NCBI RefSeq assembly: GCF_008831235.1
Contig: NZ_WBKF01000001.1
Coordinates: 186,001 to 250,000 of the forward strand
Length of the DNA: 64,000 nt
From: Pseudoclavibacter sp. CFCC 11306
Lineage (GTDB): Bacteria; Actinomycetota; Actinomycetes; Actinomycetales; Microbacteriaceae
Direction: 5' to 3'
In this document: one piece after another, positions 1 through 9,172 of the stretch
Layout of the letters: every line of letters starts with the position of its first letter
How positions within the stretch are numbered: the stretch's first letter is position 1
Notes under the pieces: model-generated
Told to the model about the DNA's origin: nothing
Databases searched by the model: none
The model's input: only the letters and a program-made list of their open reading frames with translations
Made by a program: the position numbers and the translations under genes

Positions 1-692
1 GGATGTTCGATCTCGACGAACAGCCGGGTGCCGAGGTGCCTGACCGCCCCGAGTGGGACAAACACATCAAGCTCTCGTTCGAGCGCGAGATGCTCGGGCT
101 CTACGTGTCTGACCATCCGCTGCACGGGCTGGAGCGCGAGCTCTCTCGGCACGCAGACGCGAACATCGTCGACATCACCGGTGGCGAACGGTTCCACGAC
201 GGAGACAAAGTCGCCATCGCCGGGCTCATCACGAGCGTGCAGAAGCGCATCGCGCGCAACAGCGGCAACGAGTACGCCATCATCGAGGTCGAAGACTTCA
301 CCGGCGAGATGTCAGCGCTCTTCATGGGCAAGACCTTCCAGGAGTTCTCTCCGGCGCTGGTCGCCGACTCCATCGTGGTCGTGCGCGGTCGCATCAACGA
401 GCGTGATGACGGCGCGACGCTGCATGCCTATTCTGTTTTCACCCCCGAGATCAAGGGTGCCGGGGGAGCCGGACTGCCGTTGATGCTGAGCATTCCAGAG
501 CTGACGGCGACACCAGAGATCGTCGAAGATCTGTCGTCCATTCTGGTGCGCCACAGCGGAGACACCGAGGTGCTGCTGAAACTGATGACTGCGGGTGCCG
601 AGCGCGTCTTCGAGATTCCCTATCGGGTCAGCGTCACTGCGGCACTGTACAGCGAGCTCAAAGCACTGCTCGGCGCCAGCTGCATCGATTGA
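1..692 (+). CDS. dnaE: DNA polymerase III alpha subunit, C-terminal part (5' end outside window)
   Basis: Catalytic subunit of the replicative polymerase. Only the last 230 or so residues are present; reading phase begins at base 3 and no start is visible. The segment has the conserved SDHPL motif (about residue 35 of the visible part) that precedes the C-terminal OB fold, then the OB-fold nucleic-acid-binding domain (about residues 68-150) and a short tail ending at a TGA. Polymerase active-site domains lie upstream of the window. It is followed after about 155 bases by hisD on the same strand. The assignment is by family-typical sequence and is firm. Confidence 0.93.
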   Translation, partial: MFDLDEQPGAEVPDRPEWDKHIKLSFEREMLGLYVSDHPLHGLERELSRHADANIVDITGGERFHDGDKVAIAGLITSVQKRIARNSGNEYAIIEVEDFTGEMSALFMGKTFQEFSPALVADSIVVVRGRINERDDGATLHAYSVFTPEIKGAGGAGLPLMLSIPELTATPEIVEDLSSILVRHSGDTEVLLKLMTAGAERVFEIPYRVSVTAALYSELKALLGASCID

Positions 693-718
693 GGCCAAGC
701 CCACGGCGCATCCGTCTA

Positions 719-843
719 GGCAGCGTCCATACTGAGGGCAGCGTCGATCCTGGGGACAGCGTCGACACTTGGGCCGCGTCGACACTTGGGTGCAGAGCCG
801 ACACGGAGAACAGTGTCGACACGGGGCGCAGAGTAGACTGTGG
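719..843 (+). repeat. degenerate 18-bp tandem repeat in hisD promoter region
   Basis: Six consecutive units of 18 bases (719-736, 737-754, 755-772, 773-790, 791-808, 809-826) share the core CAGCGTCGACACTTGG; a seventh, decayed unit (827-843) contains the -10 box of hisD. Unit 4 is shifted by one base relative to the others. Several units carry the palindrome GTCGAC, extended to GTGTCGACAC in unit 6. It fills almost the whole dnaE-hisD gap, which suggests a binding array or simple expansion; function is unknown. Confidence 0.75.
834..839 (+). promoter_or_regulatory. -10 box of hisD
   Basis: TAGACT lies 10 bases before the hisD ATG (850) and 7 bases before an in-frame GTG (847). No Shine-Dalgarno sequence is present, so the mRNA is probably leaderless or nearly so. 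Confidence 0.55.
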
Positions 844-849
844 TGTGTG

Positions 850-2160
850 ATGCACACTATCGATTTTCGCGAGCAGAACGTCCACTCCCTCTCTCTCAGA
901 GACCGGCTTCCTCGCCCGCACCATGACGTGGCCGCCGCCGAGCAGGCTGCGCAGCAGCTCATCGCCGACGTGCGAGAGAACGGTCGCGCGGCGCTGATCG
1001 ATCAGGCTCAGCGGTTCGACCACGTGCAGATCGACGAGTTCCGGGTCAGCCAGGCCGAGATCGACGCCGCGGTTCGCGAACTCGATCCGAGCATCCGCCA
1101 CTCGCTCGAGATCGCCATCGAACGCGTGCGCAAGGCGACAGCGGCTCAGCTGCGCGAGCCGGTCGTCACAACCTTTCCCGGCGGGTCGCGCATCACCCAG
1201 CGCTGGGCACCGGTGCAGGCTGCGGGGCTCTACGTGCCCGGTGGCAAGGCGGTGTACCCGTCGAGCGTGATCATGAACGTCGTGCCCGCACAGGTCGCAG
1301 GTGTGCAGCGGCTGGCGCTCGTCTCGCCGGCGCAGCAGGCATTCGGCGGCGCCGTGCACCCCCTGACCCTTGCGACGGCCGGTCTGCTCGGGCTCGACGA
1401 GATCTACGCCCTCGGCGGAGCCGGAGCGATCGCTGCGCTGGCCTACGGGGTGCCTGAGATCGGGCTCGACGCCGTCGATGTGATCAGCGGGCCCGGCAAC
1501 GCCTTCGTCGCCGCCGCGAAGCTGGCCGTCTCTCGTGACGTGGCCATCGACTCCGTCGCCGGTCCGACCGAGATTCTCGTCATCGCCGACGAACACGCTG
1601 ACGCCGATCTGGTCGCGGCAGACCTGCTGAGTCAGGCCGAGCACGACGAGGATGCCTCCTCGGTCTTGGTGACCGATTCCGAGACGTTCGCCGATCAGGT
1701 TCGTGCGCGACTGAGCGTTCGTCTGGATCACACTCCCAACCGGGAACGTGCCTCAGTCGCACTGAACGGAGAGCAGTCGGCCGTGGTTCTGGTCGACGAC
1801 CTCGATGCCGCGCTCGCGGTGAGCGACGCCTATGCTCCCGAGCACCTTGAGATCATCACTGAGAGCGCCGAAGAGCTGGCCGATCGGGTGCGCAACGCCG
1901 GCGCGATCTTCGTCGGCCCCTACTCTCCGGTTCCGCTGGGCGACTACATGGCAGGGTCAAACCACGTGCTGCCGACGAGTGGGCGCGCGCGGTTCAGCCC
2001 GGCGTTGGGCGCCTACACCTTCCTGCGTCCGCAGCAGATCATCGAGTACACGCGTGAGGGCCTCGCCGAGATCGCCGAGCCCATCGAACGATTCGCCGAG
2101 GCCGAGAAGCTGAACGCACACGCCGAAAGCATCGCCGCACGATTCGAGAGCAAGGCCTGA
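850..2160 (+). CDS. hisD: histidinol dehydrogenase
   Basis: Last enzyme of histidine synthesis: oxidises L-histidinol to L-histidine through histidinal with two NAD+, zinc-dependent, cytosolic. The product is 436 residues, normal for the family. Visible signatures are [29 protein letters not shown] (about residue 238), [11 protein letters not shown] (about 258, containing the zinc-site Gln and His) and YAPEHLEI (about 327). The start is placed at ATG 850, directly after a -10 box; the frame stays open upstream to an ATG at 769, but that would lie inside the repeat array and before the promoter. hisD stands apart from hisE, hisG, hisF and hisI at the other end of this window. nrdR follows after 7 bases. 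Confidence 0.95.
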   Translation: MHTIDFREQNVHSLSLRDRLPRPHHDVAAAEQAAQQLIADVRENGRAALIDQAQRFDHVQIDEFRVSQAEIDAAVRELDPSIRHSLEIAIERVRKATAAQLREPVVTTFPGGSRITQRWAPVQAAGLYVPGGKAVYPSSVIMNVVPAQVAGVQRLALVSPAQQAFGGAVHPLTLATAGLLGLDEIYALGGAGAIAALAYGVPEIGLDAVDVISGPGNAFVAAAKLAVSRDVAIDSVAGPTEILVIADEHADADLVAADLLSQAEHDEDASSVLVTDSETFADQVRARLSVRLDHTPNRERASVALNGEQSAVVLVDDLDAALAVSDAYAPEHLEIITESAEELADRVRNAGAIFVGPYSPVPLGDYMAGSNHVLPTSGRARFSPALGAYTFLRPQQIIEYTREGLAEIAEPIERFAEAEKLNAHAESIAARFESKA

Positions 2161-2167
2161 GTCACCG

Positions 2168-2680
2168 ATGCACTGTCCTTTCTGCCGCCACCCAGACTCC
2201 AGGGTCGTCGACTCTCGCACGTCCGACGACGGAACGTCCATTCGCCGCCGTCGCCAGTGCCCGGCCTGTGGTCGTCGGTTCAGCACGATCGAGACGGCAT
2301 CGCTGTCAGTGGTCAAGAGCGGGGGAGTGCTCGAGCCTTTTCGACGTGACAAGATCATCGCGGGTGTGCGCAAGGCCTGCCAAGGCCGGCCGGTCAGCGA
2401 CAGTGACCTCGCCCTGCTCGCCCAACGCGTCGAAGAGACCATTCGGCAGAGCGGCGCCAGCGAGGTCAAGTCGCATGACGTCGGACTCGCCATTCTCGAG
2501 CCGCTGCTCGAACTCGACGAGGTTGCGTATCTGCGCTTTGCGAGCGTCTACCGCAGTTTCTCGTCGATTGATGACTTCGAAGAGGCCGTGAAACGACTCC
2601 GCGGCCGAGCAGCCGCACACGAGGCTGCGAATGACCAGGCGGCTGCCACCGCGAAGAGCACCAAGAAGGGCGACGCATGA
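2168..2680 (+). CDS. nrdR: transcriptional repressor NrdR
   Basis: Represses ribonucleotide reductase genes by sensing ATP and dATP. The 170-residue product starts with a zinc ribbon (Cys3, Cys6, Cys31, Cys34; HCPFC and CPAC) followed by an ATP-cone domain (about 49-139, [14 protein letters not shown] onward). The charged C-terminal tail ends in KKGDA. It lies 7 bases after hisD and overlaps pyrD by ATGA. No NrdR box was recognised in front of it. Confidence 0.95.
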   Translation: MHCPFCRHPDSRVVDSRTSDDGTSIRRRRQCPACGRRFSTIETASLSVVKSGGVLEPFRRDKIIAGVRKACQGRPVSDSDLALLAQRVEETIRQSGASEVKSHDVGLAILEPLLELDEVAYLRFASVYRSFSSIDDFEEAVKRLRGRAAAHEAANDQAAATAKSTKKGDA

Positions 2681-3753
2681 TCTACCGGCTGCTGTTCGAC
2701 AACGTGCTCACCCGCATGGACCCCGAGAAGGCGCACGTGCTCACCGTCGCGCTGCTGCGCGTCGCCCATGCCACTGGCGTCGGTGCCGTCGCGAGAGCCA
2801 GCACACGTCCGGATCAACTGCTCGAAGTCGAAGCGTTCGGCCAGCGTTTTGCCACACCGTTCGGCATCGCTGCGGGCCTGGACAAGAACGCGGTCATGTT
2901 CGAGGCGCTTGGTGACCTCGGCTTCGGCCACGTCGAGGTCGGCACCATCACGGCAGATCCGCAGCCGGGCAACCCTCGGCCTCGACTGTTTCGGCTGCCC
3001 GCCGACCGTGCGCTCATCAATCGCATGGGCTTCAACAACAAAGGCGCGGCCGCGGCTGCGGAACGCCTTCGTGCGCGCGATCGGCGATCAGCGCTGCGGG
3101 TGGGCGTCAACATCGGCAAGAACAAAGTCGTCCCGCTCGAAGAGGCCCCCGAGAGCTACCAGCGGGCTGCCAGAACGCTGGCGCCGCTCGCCGACTACTT
3201 GGCCGTCAACGTGAGCAGCCCGAACACGCCGGGGCTTCGCTCGCTGCAGCATGTGGAGACGCTGCAGCCACTGCTCAGCGGCATTCGCGAGGTCGCCGGC
3301 AGAACGCCGGTGCTGGTGAAGATCGCTCCGGACATGAGCGATGACGAACTCGTCGCGATCTTGGCGATGGCGGCCGAGCTCGGGCTCGCTGGGATCATCG
3401 TGACCAACACCACAGTGTCGCGGGAAGGGCTCACCACCGACCCCGCGACCGTGGAGCGCATGGGCGCCGGAGGTCTCTCAGGACGGCCACTGCACGATCG
3501 CTCCCTTGAAGTGCTGCGTCTGCTCGCCGCACACAACGAAGCCCGCCTGCCCATCGTCTCTGTGGGCGGCATCCGCGACGCAGCTGACGTGTGGGAGCGC
3601 CTCGAACTCGGGGCGACACTCGTGCAGGGCTATTCAGAGTTCATTTATGCCGGCCCGGGGTGGGCCCGACAGATCAACCGGCAGCTGAAGAAGCGGCTGC
3701 AGCGCAGCCGCTTCTCATCGTTCGCCGAGCTGACCGCAGCCGCGTACCGCTGA
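2677..3753 (+). CDS. pyrD: dihydroorotate dehydrogenase (quinone), class 2
   Basis: Oxidises dihydroorotate to orotate with FMN, passing electrons to quinone at the membrane; fourth step of UMP synthesis. The product is 358 residues. The N-terminal helical extension typical of the membrane-associated class 2 enzyme (residues 1-40) is present. FMN-site motifs include [31 protein letters not shown] and [11 protein letters not shown] (about 178), the last carrying the class 2 serine base rather than the cysteine of class 1. The C-terminal [14 protein letters not shown] and [11 protein letters not shown] are family typical. The start overlaps the nrdR stop. It is separate from the pyrR operon far downstream. 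Confidence 0.95.
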   Translation: MIYRLLFDNVLTRMDPEKAHVLTVALLRVAHATGVGAVARASTRPDQLLEVEAFGQRFATPFGIAAGLDKNAVMFEALGDLGFGHVEVGTITADPQPGNPRPRLFRLPADRALINRMGFNNKGAAAAAERLRARDRRSALRVGVNIGKNKVVPLEEAPESYQRAARTLAPLADYLAVNVSSPNTPGLRSLQHVETLQPLLSGIREVAGRTPVLVKIAPDMSDDELVAILAMAAELGLAGIIVTNTTVSREGLTTDPATVERMGAGGLSGRPLHDRSLEVLRLLAAHNEARLPIVSVGGIRDAADVWERLELGATLVQGYSEFIYAGPGWARQINRQLKKRLQRSRFSSFAELTAAAYR

Positions 3754-3754
3754 G

Positions 3755-4339
3755 TCAGAGGCGGCGGTTCGGGTCGAACTCGCCGCGCTTGACCGCCGGC
3801 TTCGGCAGACGCATGCCGCGCATCTGAATCGCGCGCATCGCAGCGTAGACGCCGAGACCCTTCTCGACCTCGTCTTTGCCGAAGCGGTCGGCCGCGATCT
3901 TCCGTGCTTTTCGTCCGATCACAAACGAGTCGATGAGCAGAGCGGCGACGAAGACCCACAGACCGACGGTGTAGATCGTGACGATCATCGGCTCGCGGAT
4001 GAAGGTCAGCACGATGACGATGATCATCACGGGAAGCATGAACTCTCCCAGTGACCAGCGGGCGTCCACGTAGTCGCGAATCAGACGCTTCTGCGGCCCT
4101 TTCTCTTTGGCCGGCAGAAACCGGTCGTCGCCCGCGGCCATACCGAGCCGTGCCTTCTCTCTTTCGGAACGGGCACGAGCCTTCGCCTCTTTGCGATCGT
4201 TCGGAATGAGTGGCCGCTGGTTTCGGGCCTCAGCCTCACGGCGTTTCGGGGTGGGGCGCCCTTTGCCCTGATGCAACGTCTCGTCAGTCGACTCATTCTG
4301 ATCGTTGCCCTGTGCGGAATCGTGGTGCCTGCTGCTCAC
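3755..4339 (-). CDS. DUF3043 family membrane protein
   Basis: Actinobacterial protein of unknown function. I start it at GTG 4339, preceded by AGGAG at 8 bases' spacing; the frame is open further upstream to 4414, but no ribosome site is seen there. This gives 194 residues: a very charged Lys/Arg-rich cytoplasmic N-terminal half (about 25-95) and two predicted membrane helices (about 98-115 and 119-141), then a basic C-terminal end (RKARKIAADRFGKDEVEKGL, then MRGMRLPKP). It converges on pyrD with one base between the stops and diverges from the erpA-like gene. This pairing next to the oxidase genes is common in actinobacteria as far as I recall, but no function follows from it. Confidence 0.85.
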   Translation of the reverse strand: MSSRHHDSAQGNDQNESTDETLHQGKGRPTPKRREAEARNQRPLIPNDRKEAKARARSEREKARLGMAAGDDRFLPAKEKGPQKRLIRDYVDARWSLGEFMLPVMIIVIVLTFIREPMIVTIYTVGLWVFVAALLIDSFVIGRKARKIAADRFGKDEVEKGLGVYAAMRAIQMRGMRLPKPAVKRGEFDPNRRL

Positions 4340-4537
4340 GCGTGCTGCTCCTGGAAGTCGAGGTGTGCCAGATCGACGCGGAGCGCCGACCTTCGGGCGC
4401 CGTCTCCGACGCACTGCTCCATTCTATGCGGTGCCGGAGCGACGCCAACCGGCATGGCGATGGCCCGAGCCGGCCCTGCACGGCGAAACTCCGCAGTGCT
4501 GGGAACACACCAGTGCGCGACGACGTTGGAAACGACG

Positions 4538-4543
4538 TAGGAT
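4538..4543 (+). promoter_or_regulatory. -10 box for the ErpA-like gene
   Basis: TAGGAT in the 262-base divergent region between the DUF3043 gene and the Fe-S carrier, about 58 bases before the GTG start at 4602. No convincing -35 was found. The rest of the gap shows nothing I can name. Confidence 0.4.
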
Positions 4544-4601
4544 GCTTGCAGAGATCGCCGGGCGTCGATGACGTGCGGTGCAGCTGAAGAAGGAGACCAT
4601 C

Positions 4602-4952
4602 GTGGCAACCGACACCATTGAGAAGCACAACGTCGCGCTCACCGATTCCGCGGCGGAGAAAGTGCACGCTCTGCTCACACAGGAGGGCCGTGAGGACCTT
4701 CGCCTGCGTGTTGCCGTTCAGCCCGGGGGCTGCTCAGGCCTGATCTACCAGCTCTACTTCGATGAGCGGCTGCTCGACGACGATCTGCTCGCCGAGTTCG
4801 CTGAGGGAGTCGAAGTCGTCGTCGACAAGATGAGCGCACCCTATCTCGACGGTGCGACCATCGACTTCGAAGACTCCATTCAGAAGCAGGGCTTCACGAT
4901 CGACAATCCCAACGCACAGGGGTCATGTGCGTGCGGCGACTCGTTCCACTGA
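4602..4952 (+). CDS. erpA: ErpA/HesB-type iron-sulfur cluster carrier
   Basis: A-type carrier that receives Fe-S clusters from the assembly machinery and delivers them to apo-proteins. The product is 116 residues from GTG 4602, chosen because AAGGAG sits at good spacing; an upstream in-frame ATG at 4578 would include that site. The three cluster cysteines are all visible: Cys44 in GGCSG and Cys109 and Cys111 in GSCACGDSF at the C-terminus. The gene stands alone between DUF3043 and the oxidase genes and is closed by a strong hairpin. erpA is the best symbol; sufA/iscA-like naming is also possible. Confidence 0.9.
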   Translation: MATDTIEKHNVALTDSAAEKVHALLTQEGREDLRLRVAVQPGGCSGLIYQLYFDERLLDDDLLAEFAEGVEVVVDKMSAPYLDGATIDFEDSIQKQGFTIDNPNAQGSCACGDSFH

Positions 4953-4966
4953 TTCTTCGGCTTCGT

Positions 4967-5017
4967 CAGACGGCGGTCACCACCCGAGTGTGAGTCTCGG
5001 GCGGTGACCGCCGTCTG
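4967..5017 (+). terminator. strong hairpin after erpA
   Basis: Two 22-base arms (4967-4988 and 4996-5017) pair completely except for one G-U, with a 7-base loop. No U-tract follows. Its place 15 bases after erpA suggests a terminator or an mRNA 3' stabilising hairpin. Confidence 0.75.
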
Positions 5018-5055
5018 CGTGTCGCGGCGTCCAGGCCCACGGGCTCAGGGCTCAT

Positions 5056-5072
5056 GCTGTGAATTTCACAGC
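5056..5072. promoter_or_regulatory. 17-bp palindrome upstream of ctaC
   Basis: GCTGTGA-ATT-TCACAGC is a perfect 7-3-7 inverted repeat, AT-richer than its surroundings. It lies about 120 bases before the ctaC start and about 60 bases before a possible -10 box TAATAT (5134-5139). Operator-like; the half-site spacing is shorter than the 6 bases of the CRP/GlxR consensus. The regulator is unknown. Confidence 0.45.
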
Positions 5073-5193
5073 CGATGCACGGAGAATTCAGTCTTTCGGT
5101 GTGCATATGGTCAGTGAGACGGTTCGGAGTGGGTAATATGGATAGTGCGTCGATGTATGTCGATGCTGCGTTCAGAAGCTACCGATAGGAACA

Positions 5194-6111
5194 ATGGTGC
5201 GTTCGAGAGTGAAGAGAGCCGTCGCTGCGAGCGGCGTCTTGGGCATCGCGGCCCTGGCGTTGAGCGGGTGTTCAGATGATGCGAAGCGAGGGTTTCTCCC
5301 CGCGTCAGACACCACTGACCACACTCAGCAGATCACTGATCTGTGGGTTCATTCATGGGTCGTGCTCTTGGGCGTGGGCTTGGTCGTCTGGGGCCTGGTC
5401 GTGTGGTGCGTCGTCGTCTACCGGCGTCGTAAGGGTGACACCGGCGTTCCGTCGCAGACTCGCTACAACCTGCCGATCGAGGTTCTGTACACCGCCGTGC
5501 CGTTCGTGCTGATCATCGGGTTCTTCATTGCGACCGTCCATGTGCAGTCGGCAACCGAGGCCAAGGCGACGCCTGCCTACGACGGAGCCGACGTTCAGGT
5601 GCAGGTCGTCGGCAAACAGTGGAGCTGGGACATCAACTACCTCACCACTGCTGGCGACCCTGACGTTCACGAAGACGCCGGCATTCAGGCCGACTATGTC
5701 AGCGGCCCGACGTTCGACGAGTCGAAGCTGCCGACGCTGTACCTCCCGGTGAACAAAGAGGTCAAGATCAAGCTCGACGCTCGCGACGTCGCCCACTCGT
5801 TCTGGGTGCCGCAGTTCCTGTACAAGAAAGATCTGCTTCCGGGCGTGCACAACAACTACTGGACGTTCACTCCTGAGAAAGAAGGAACGTTCCCGGTCAA
5901 GTGCGCCGAGCTCTGCGGCGAGTACCACTCGATGATGCTCATGAACGTGAAGGTCGTCTCCGACAGCGAGTACCAGACTCACATCGCGGAGCTCCGCGAG
6001 CGTGGCAACACCGGCGCACTCGGGCATGAGCTCGACCGCCGCCAAGATCTGAAATACAACTCCGATGATGCCGAGCACACGCACAGCGCTGCTGCCGTGA
6101 CAGAGAATTGA
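5194..6111 (+). CDS. ctaC: cytochrome c oxidase subunit II
   Basis: Carries the CuA centre that accepts electrons from the cytochrome bc complex and hands them to subunit I. The product is 305 residues. The N-terminus is a lipoprotein-type signal with lipobox LSGC (Cys26), followed by two membrane helices (about 51-73 and 90-112). The periplasmic cupredoxin domain ends with the CuA motif [12 protein letters not shown] (Cys237, Cys241, His245) and an upstream HSFWVPQF. A hydrophilic tail of about 45 residues follows. AGGA at proper spacing supports ATG 5194. ctaD follows after 13 bases, forming a ctaC-ctaD-ctaF unit. Confidence 0.95.
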   Translation: MVRSRVKRAVAASGVLGIAALALSGCSDDAKRGFLPASDTTDHTQQITDLWVHSWVVLLGVGLVVWGLVVWCVVVYRRRKGDTGVPSQTRYNLPIEVLYTAVPFVLIIGFFIATVHVQSATEAKATPAYDGADVQVQVVGKQWSWDINYLTTAGDPDVHEDAGIQADYVSGPTFDESKLPTLYLPVNKEVKIKLDARDVAHSFWVPQFLYKKDLLPGVHNNYWTFTPEKEGTFPVKCAELCGEYHSMMLMNVKVVSDSEYQTHIAELRERGNTGALGHELDRRQDLKYNSDDAEHTHSAAAVTEN

Positions 6112-6124
6112 GGGGAAGAGAACT

Positions 6125-7855
6125 ATGACTTCCGCAACAGCAGTCGCGGGCTACTCGCCCAAGCTGGGTAAGAAAGGCCATTCGATCGTCAGATTCCTGA
6201 CGACGACCGACCACAAGACGCTCGGCTACCTGTACATCGTCCAGTCGTTCGTCTGGTTCCTGTTCGCCGGCGTGCTGGCCCTGCTCATCCGAGCGCAGCT
6301 CTTCGAGCCGGGCCTTCAGGTGATCCCGACGAAAGAGCAGTACAACCAGCTCTTCACCATGCACGGCATCATCATGCTGCTGATGTTCGCGACACCGCTC
6401 TTCGCCGGTTTCGCAAACGTCCTGGTGCCACTCCAGATCGGTGCACCGGATGTCGCGTTCCCGCGCCTGAACGCGCTGGGCTACTGGACGTACACCGTCG
6501 GTTCGCTCATCGCGGTCGCCGGGTTCCTCACGCCTCAGGGCGCAGCCTCGTTCGGCTGGACCGCCTACGTCCCACTGTCGACGTCGACGTACTCACCCGG
6601 TATGGGCGGCGATCTCTGGGTCATTGGCCTCGCCATGTCCGGCTTTGGAACGATCATGGGTGCGGTGAACTTCATCGCGACGATCGTCTCGCTGCGTGCG
6701 CCGGGTATGACGATGTGGCGTATGCCGATCTTCACCTGGAACACGCTGGTCACCAGCATCCTGGTGATCATGGCGTTCCCGCCGTTCGCAGCTGCGCTCT
6801 TCGCTCTGTTCGCCGACCGCAAGTTCGGCACGCACATCTTCGATCCAGAGACCGGTGGAGCCATGCTCTTCCAGCATGTGTTCTGGTTCTTCGGGCACCC
6901 TGAGGTCTACGTCATCGCGCTGCCGTTCTTCGGCATCGTCTCAGAGATCATTCCGGTCTTCAGTCGCAAGCCGATCTTCGGCTACCGCACACTGGTTCTC
7001 GCGACGATCTCGATCGCGGCCCTCTCCGCGACCGTCTGGGCGCATCACATGTACGTCACCGGCCAGGTGCTGCTGCCGTTCTTCTCACTGATGACGATGG
7101 CCATCGCCATTCCGACGGGCGTGAAGTTCTTCGACTGGATAGGCACGATGTGGCGAGGGTCTCTCACCTTCGAGACTCCGATGCTCTGGTCGATCGGCTT
7201 TCTGATCACCTTCTGCTTCGGTGGACTCACCGGTGTGATCCTGGCCAGCCCTGCTCTCGACTTCCAGGTGTCTGACACCTACTTCGTCGTGGCGCACTTC
7301 CACTACACGCTGTTCGGAACCGTCGTGTTCGCCATGTTCGCCGGTCTGTACTTCTGGTGGCCGAAGTTCACGGGCAAGATGCTCAACGAGACTTTGGGCA
7401 AGGTGCACTTCTGGCTGCTGTTCATCGGCTTCCATACGACGTTCCTCGTGCAGCACTGGCTGGGCGCGATGGGCATGCCTCGTCGTTACTACACCTACCT
7501 GCCGCAGGACGGCTTCACGGTGCTGAACCAGGTGTCGACCATCGGTGCCGCCATTCTGGCGATCTCGTTCCTGCCGTTCTTCTGGAACGTCTACATGACC
7601 ACTCGCTACGGCAAGCGCGTCAACGTCGACGATCCTTGGGGCTTCGGCGGCTCGCTCGAATGGGCCACCAGCTGCCCGCCGCCGCGGCACAACTTCACGG
7701 CGATCCCGCGCATCCGCTCGGAGCGTCCGGCGTTCGACCTGCACCATCCCGAACTCGCACTCGCCACGGCCAAGCAGACCGAGCAGGCAGATCGACATGA
7801 GGCTCTCGCCGACGTGCCGGCCGTCCGTGCGGCGAGCGACAAGAAAGAGAACTGA
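6125..7855 (+). CDS. ctaD: cytochrome c oxidase subunit I
   Basis: Haem-copper oxidase catalytic subunit that reduces O2 to water and pumps protons. The product is 576 residues with about 12 membrane helices. Conserved ligands and channels are seen: FTMHGIIM (low-spin haem His), [11 protein letters not shown] (CuB His and the cross-linked Tyr), WAHHMY (CuB His pair), GVKFFDW (K-channel region) and [10 protein letters not shown] (haem ligands). The start ATG follows GGGGAAGAG. The C-terminal 70 residues are cytoplasmic and rich in Glu and Arg. ctaF begins 3 bases after the stop. Subunit III and the bcc genes (ctaE, qcrCAB) are not in this window. Confidence 0.97.
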   Translation: MTSATAVAGYSPKLGKKGHSIVRFLTTTDHKTLGYLYIVQSFVWFLFAGVLALLIRAQLFEPGLQVIPTKEQYNQLFTMHGIIMLLMFATPLFAGFANVLVPLQIGAPDVAFPRLNALGYWTYTVGSLIAVAGFLTPQGAASFGWTAYVPLSTSTYSPGMGGDLWVIGLAMSGFGTIMGAVNFIATIVSLRAPGMTMWRMPIFTWNTLVTSILVIMAFPPFAAALFALFADRKFGTHIFDPETGGAMLFQHVFWFFGHPEVYVIALPFFGIVSEIIPVFSRKPIFGYRTLVLATISIAALSATVWAHHMYVTGQVLLPFFSLMTMAIAIPTGVKFFDWIGTMWRGSLTFETPMLWSIGFLITFCFGGLTGVILASPALDFQVSDTYFVVAHFHYTLFGTVVFAMFAGLYFWWPKFTGKMLNETLGKVHFWLLFIGFHTTFLVQHWLGAMGMPRRYYTYLPQDGFTVLNQVSTIGAAILAISFLPFFWNVYMTTRYGKRVNVDDPWGFGGSLEWATSCPPPRHNFTAIPRIRSERPAFDLHHPELALATAKQTEQADRHEALADVPAVRAASDKKEN

Positions 7856-7857
7856 GA

Positions 7858-8304
7858 ATGAAGACTGCAGCACATATCTTCTTCGGCATCGGCCTGTTCT
7901 TCCTGGTCGGTCTGGTCGCATACTTCGTGTGCAGCCTCGCGTTCGTCAACGACGGCGTCGGCCTGTTCAACCCTGCCGTTCCGATCGAGCCCGCAGGTGC
8001 GACCGTGCTGGCCCTGGGCATCGGCATGGCGTGGTTTCCCGCCTTCTACTTCTACAAGGCGTCGAAGAACGCAGGCGGAACCCTTCCTGAGGATGATCTC
8101 GAGGCGAAGATCGAAGACGCCGACCCCGACTACGGCTGGTACAGCCCGTGGAGCTGGTGGCCCTTCGCGCTCTCGCTGGCAGCTGGAGTGATCTTCTTGG
8201 GCCTGGCCGTCGGAACGTGGATGACGATCATCGGCGGTGCGCTGCTGGTCGTGACCGTCATCGGCTTCTCATTTGAGAACCACCGCAATCGGCTGGCACA
8301 CTGA
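7858..8304 (+). CDS. ctaF: cytochrome c oxidase subunit 4, actinobacterial type
   Basis: Small accessory membrane subunit of the actinobacterial oxidase and bcc-aa3 supercomplex. The product is 148 residues with four predicted helices in two pairs (about 4-28, 38-60, 100-120 and 121-140), and a central hydrophilic loop with DPDYGWYSPWSWWP, which is characteristic of the family. It starts 3 bases after ctaD, so it is probably translationally coupled. A classic terminator hairpin lies 24 bases after the stop, closing the operon. Confidence 0.93.
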   Translation: MKTAAHIFFGIGLFFLVGLVAYFVCSLAFVNDGVGLFNPAVPIEPAGATVLALGIGMAWFPAFYFYKASKNAGGTLPEDDLEAKIEDADPDYGWYSPWSWWPFALSLAAGVIFLGLAVGTWMTIIGGALLVVTVIGFSFENHRNRLAH

Positions 8305-8327
8305 TCGTCGACTGACCTGCTGAGCAG

Positions 8328-8366
8328 AACAGCGGCCCCACATCTTACGGATGCGGGGCCGCTGTT
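8328..8366 (+). terminator. terminator of the ctaCDF operon
   Basis: Arms 8328-8343 and 8351-8366 (16 bases, one G-U) with a 7-base loop, ending in TGTTTTCGTCTCTCT, a reasonable U-rich tail. It may also serve the converging gene that ends at 8384. Confidence 0.85.
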
Positions 8367-8383
8367 TTCGTCTCTCTCAGTGA

Positions 8384-8785
8384 TCAGACTGATGCCGACT
8401 CGAAGAACTTCAGAAAGTCGTCCCATGAGACGCGCTGCAGCGGGATTCGCCAATCGGGGAGACCGACGTTGGTGGCTGCAGCCGCGGAATAGATGAAACG
8501 GGGACGTGGACGGTTCGACTCGTGAGCCTCCGGAGCCTTCACAGTGACCCCGCTCCTGGCCTCTGCGTCGCCCTCGGGGTCATCCACGAGCACGCCGGTC
8601 GAGCCCGGGCGATCAGTGCGGTGCACAACCCAGGTGTTGTCGGCGACTCGGGTGAATCGCACCGGCACCTTGTTGCGTATGAACAGCTCGATGCTGCCGA
8701 ACTCACGAGGCAGCTGCTCTGGGCGCTCAAGTGGAAAATACCGCTGGCCGTCGATGACGACTGGGCTGACGCGTTTGGTGATCAT
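8384..8785 (-). CDS. hypothetical protein, 133 residues
   Basis: I do not recognise a family. The start is set at ATG 8785 because AAGGAGG stands 7 bases upstream, one of the best ribosome sites in the window; the frame extends upstream to 8851 without such support. The product has no signal peptide, membrane helix or cysteine. Visible parts: a basic N-terminus, a beta-strand-like stretch (RYFPLERPEQLPREFGS, then IELFIRNKVPVRFTRV), a central acidic segment VDDPEGDAEAR, and a C-terminal VSWDDFLKFFES helix. It converges with ctaF and shares the bidirectional hairpin; tRNA-Val lies upstream on the same strand. Base use is like the neighbours. Confidence 0.7.
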   Translation of the reverse strand: MITKRVSPVVIDGQRYFPLERPEQLPREFGSIELFIRNKVPVRFTRVADNTWVVHRTDRPGSTGVLVDDPEGDAEARSGVTVKAPEAHESNRPRPRFIYSAAAATNVGLPDWRIPLQRVSWDDFLKFFESASV

Positions 8786-9019
8786 GCTGATGCCTCCTTG
8801 CATCTCGGCCGGTCGACGCCTCGTTGCGTCTGACAGCCCCTGGCGCATCACCAGGTGATTCGCATTCTAGGAGGCTTCTGCTGCGAACTGAGCATCCTGG
8901 TGGGAGTGAATACGATTGGCCACTGAGCCAGGGAGCGGACACATGTTGTGACCGTCGTGTCTGGCCGTGCGCCTGAGAGGCTCTTCGACACAGCCCCTCA
9001 CCTGCGAGATGAGACGAGA
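8786..9019. other. intergenic region, no gene recognised
   Basis: The stretch between the unknown 133-residue gene and the tRNA terminator. It must contain the promoter of the minus-strand gene, but no clear -10/-35 pair was found. Open frames crossing it are unsupported. Confidence 0.5.
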
Positions 9020-9060
9020 ACAGCCCCGATACCACGCGATCCGCGTGATTCCGGGGCTGT
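9020..9060 (-). terminator. hairpin downstream of tRNA-Val
   Basis: Arms 9020-9038 and 9042-9060 are nearly complementary (AGCCCCG/CGGGGCT and ACGCG/CGCGT cores), with a short loop. On the minus strand it follows the tRNA by 8 bases and is followed by a short pyrimidine-rich TCTCGTCTC. Confidence 0.7.
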
Positions 9061-9067
9061 CTTACTG

Positions 9068-9141
9068 TGGGCGATACTGGACTCGAACCAGCGACCTCTT
9101 CCGTGTGAAGGAAGCGCGCTAACCAACTGCGCCAATCGCCC
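9068..9141 (-). tRNA. tRNA-Val (anticodon CAC)
   Basis: On the minus strand a full cloverleaf can be drawn: 7-bp acceptor stem (GGGCGAT with ATCGCCC), D-arm GGCGCAGTTGGTTAGCGC, anticodon stem CTTCC/GGAAG around the loop TTCACAC with anticodon CAC, and T-arm with GGTTCGAGTCC. Length is 74 with discriminator A. CCA is not encoded (CAG follows). It reads GUG valine codons. Confidence 0.95.
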
Positions 9142-9172
9142 AAACGACTGCTGCCTTTCAGGCAACTCGACA

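Noticed and set aside
769-849. Longer hisD start at ATG 769
   Set aside because: The added 27 residues are encoded by the repeat array and precede the -10 box; family members begin near the 850 start.
658-1731. 357-codon minus-strand frame containing repeated VSTL-type peptides
   Set aside because: It is antisense to hisD; the peptide repeats are only the 18-bp DNA repeats read in frame.
5056-5072. CRP/GlxR-type site before ctaC
   Set aside because: Half-sites TGTGA and TCACA are spaced by 3 rather than 6 bases, so the consensus is not met; kept only as an unassigned palindrome.
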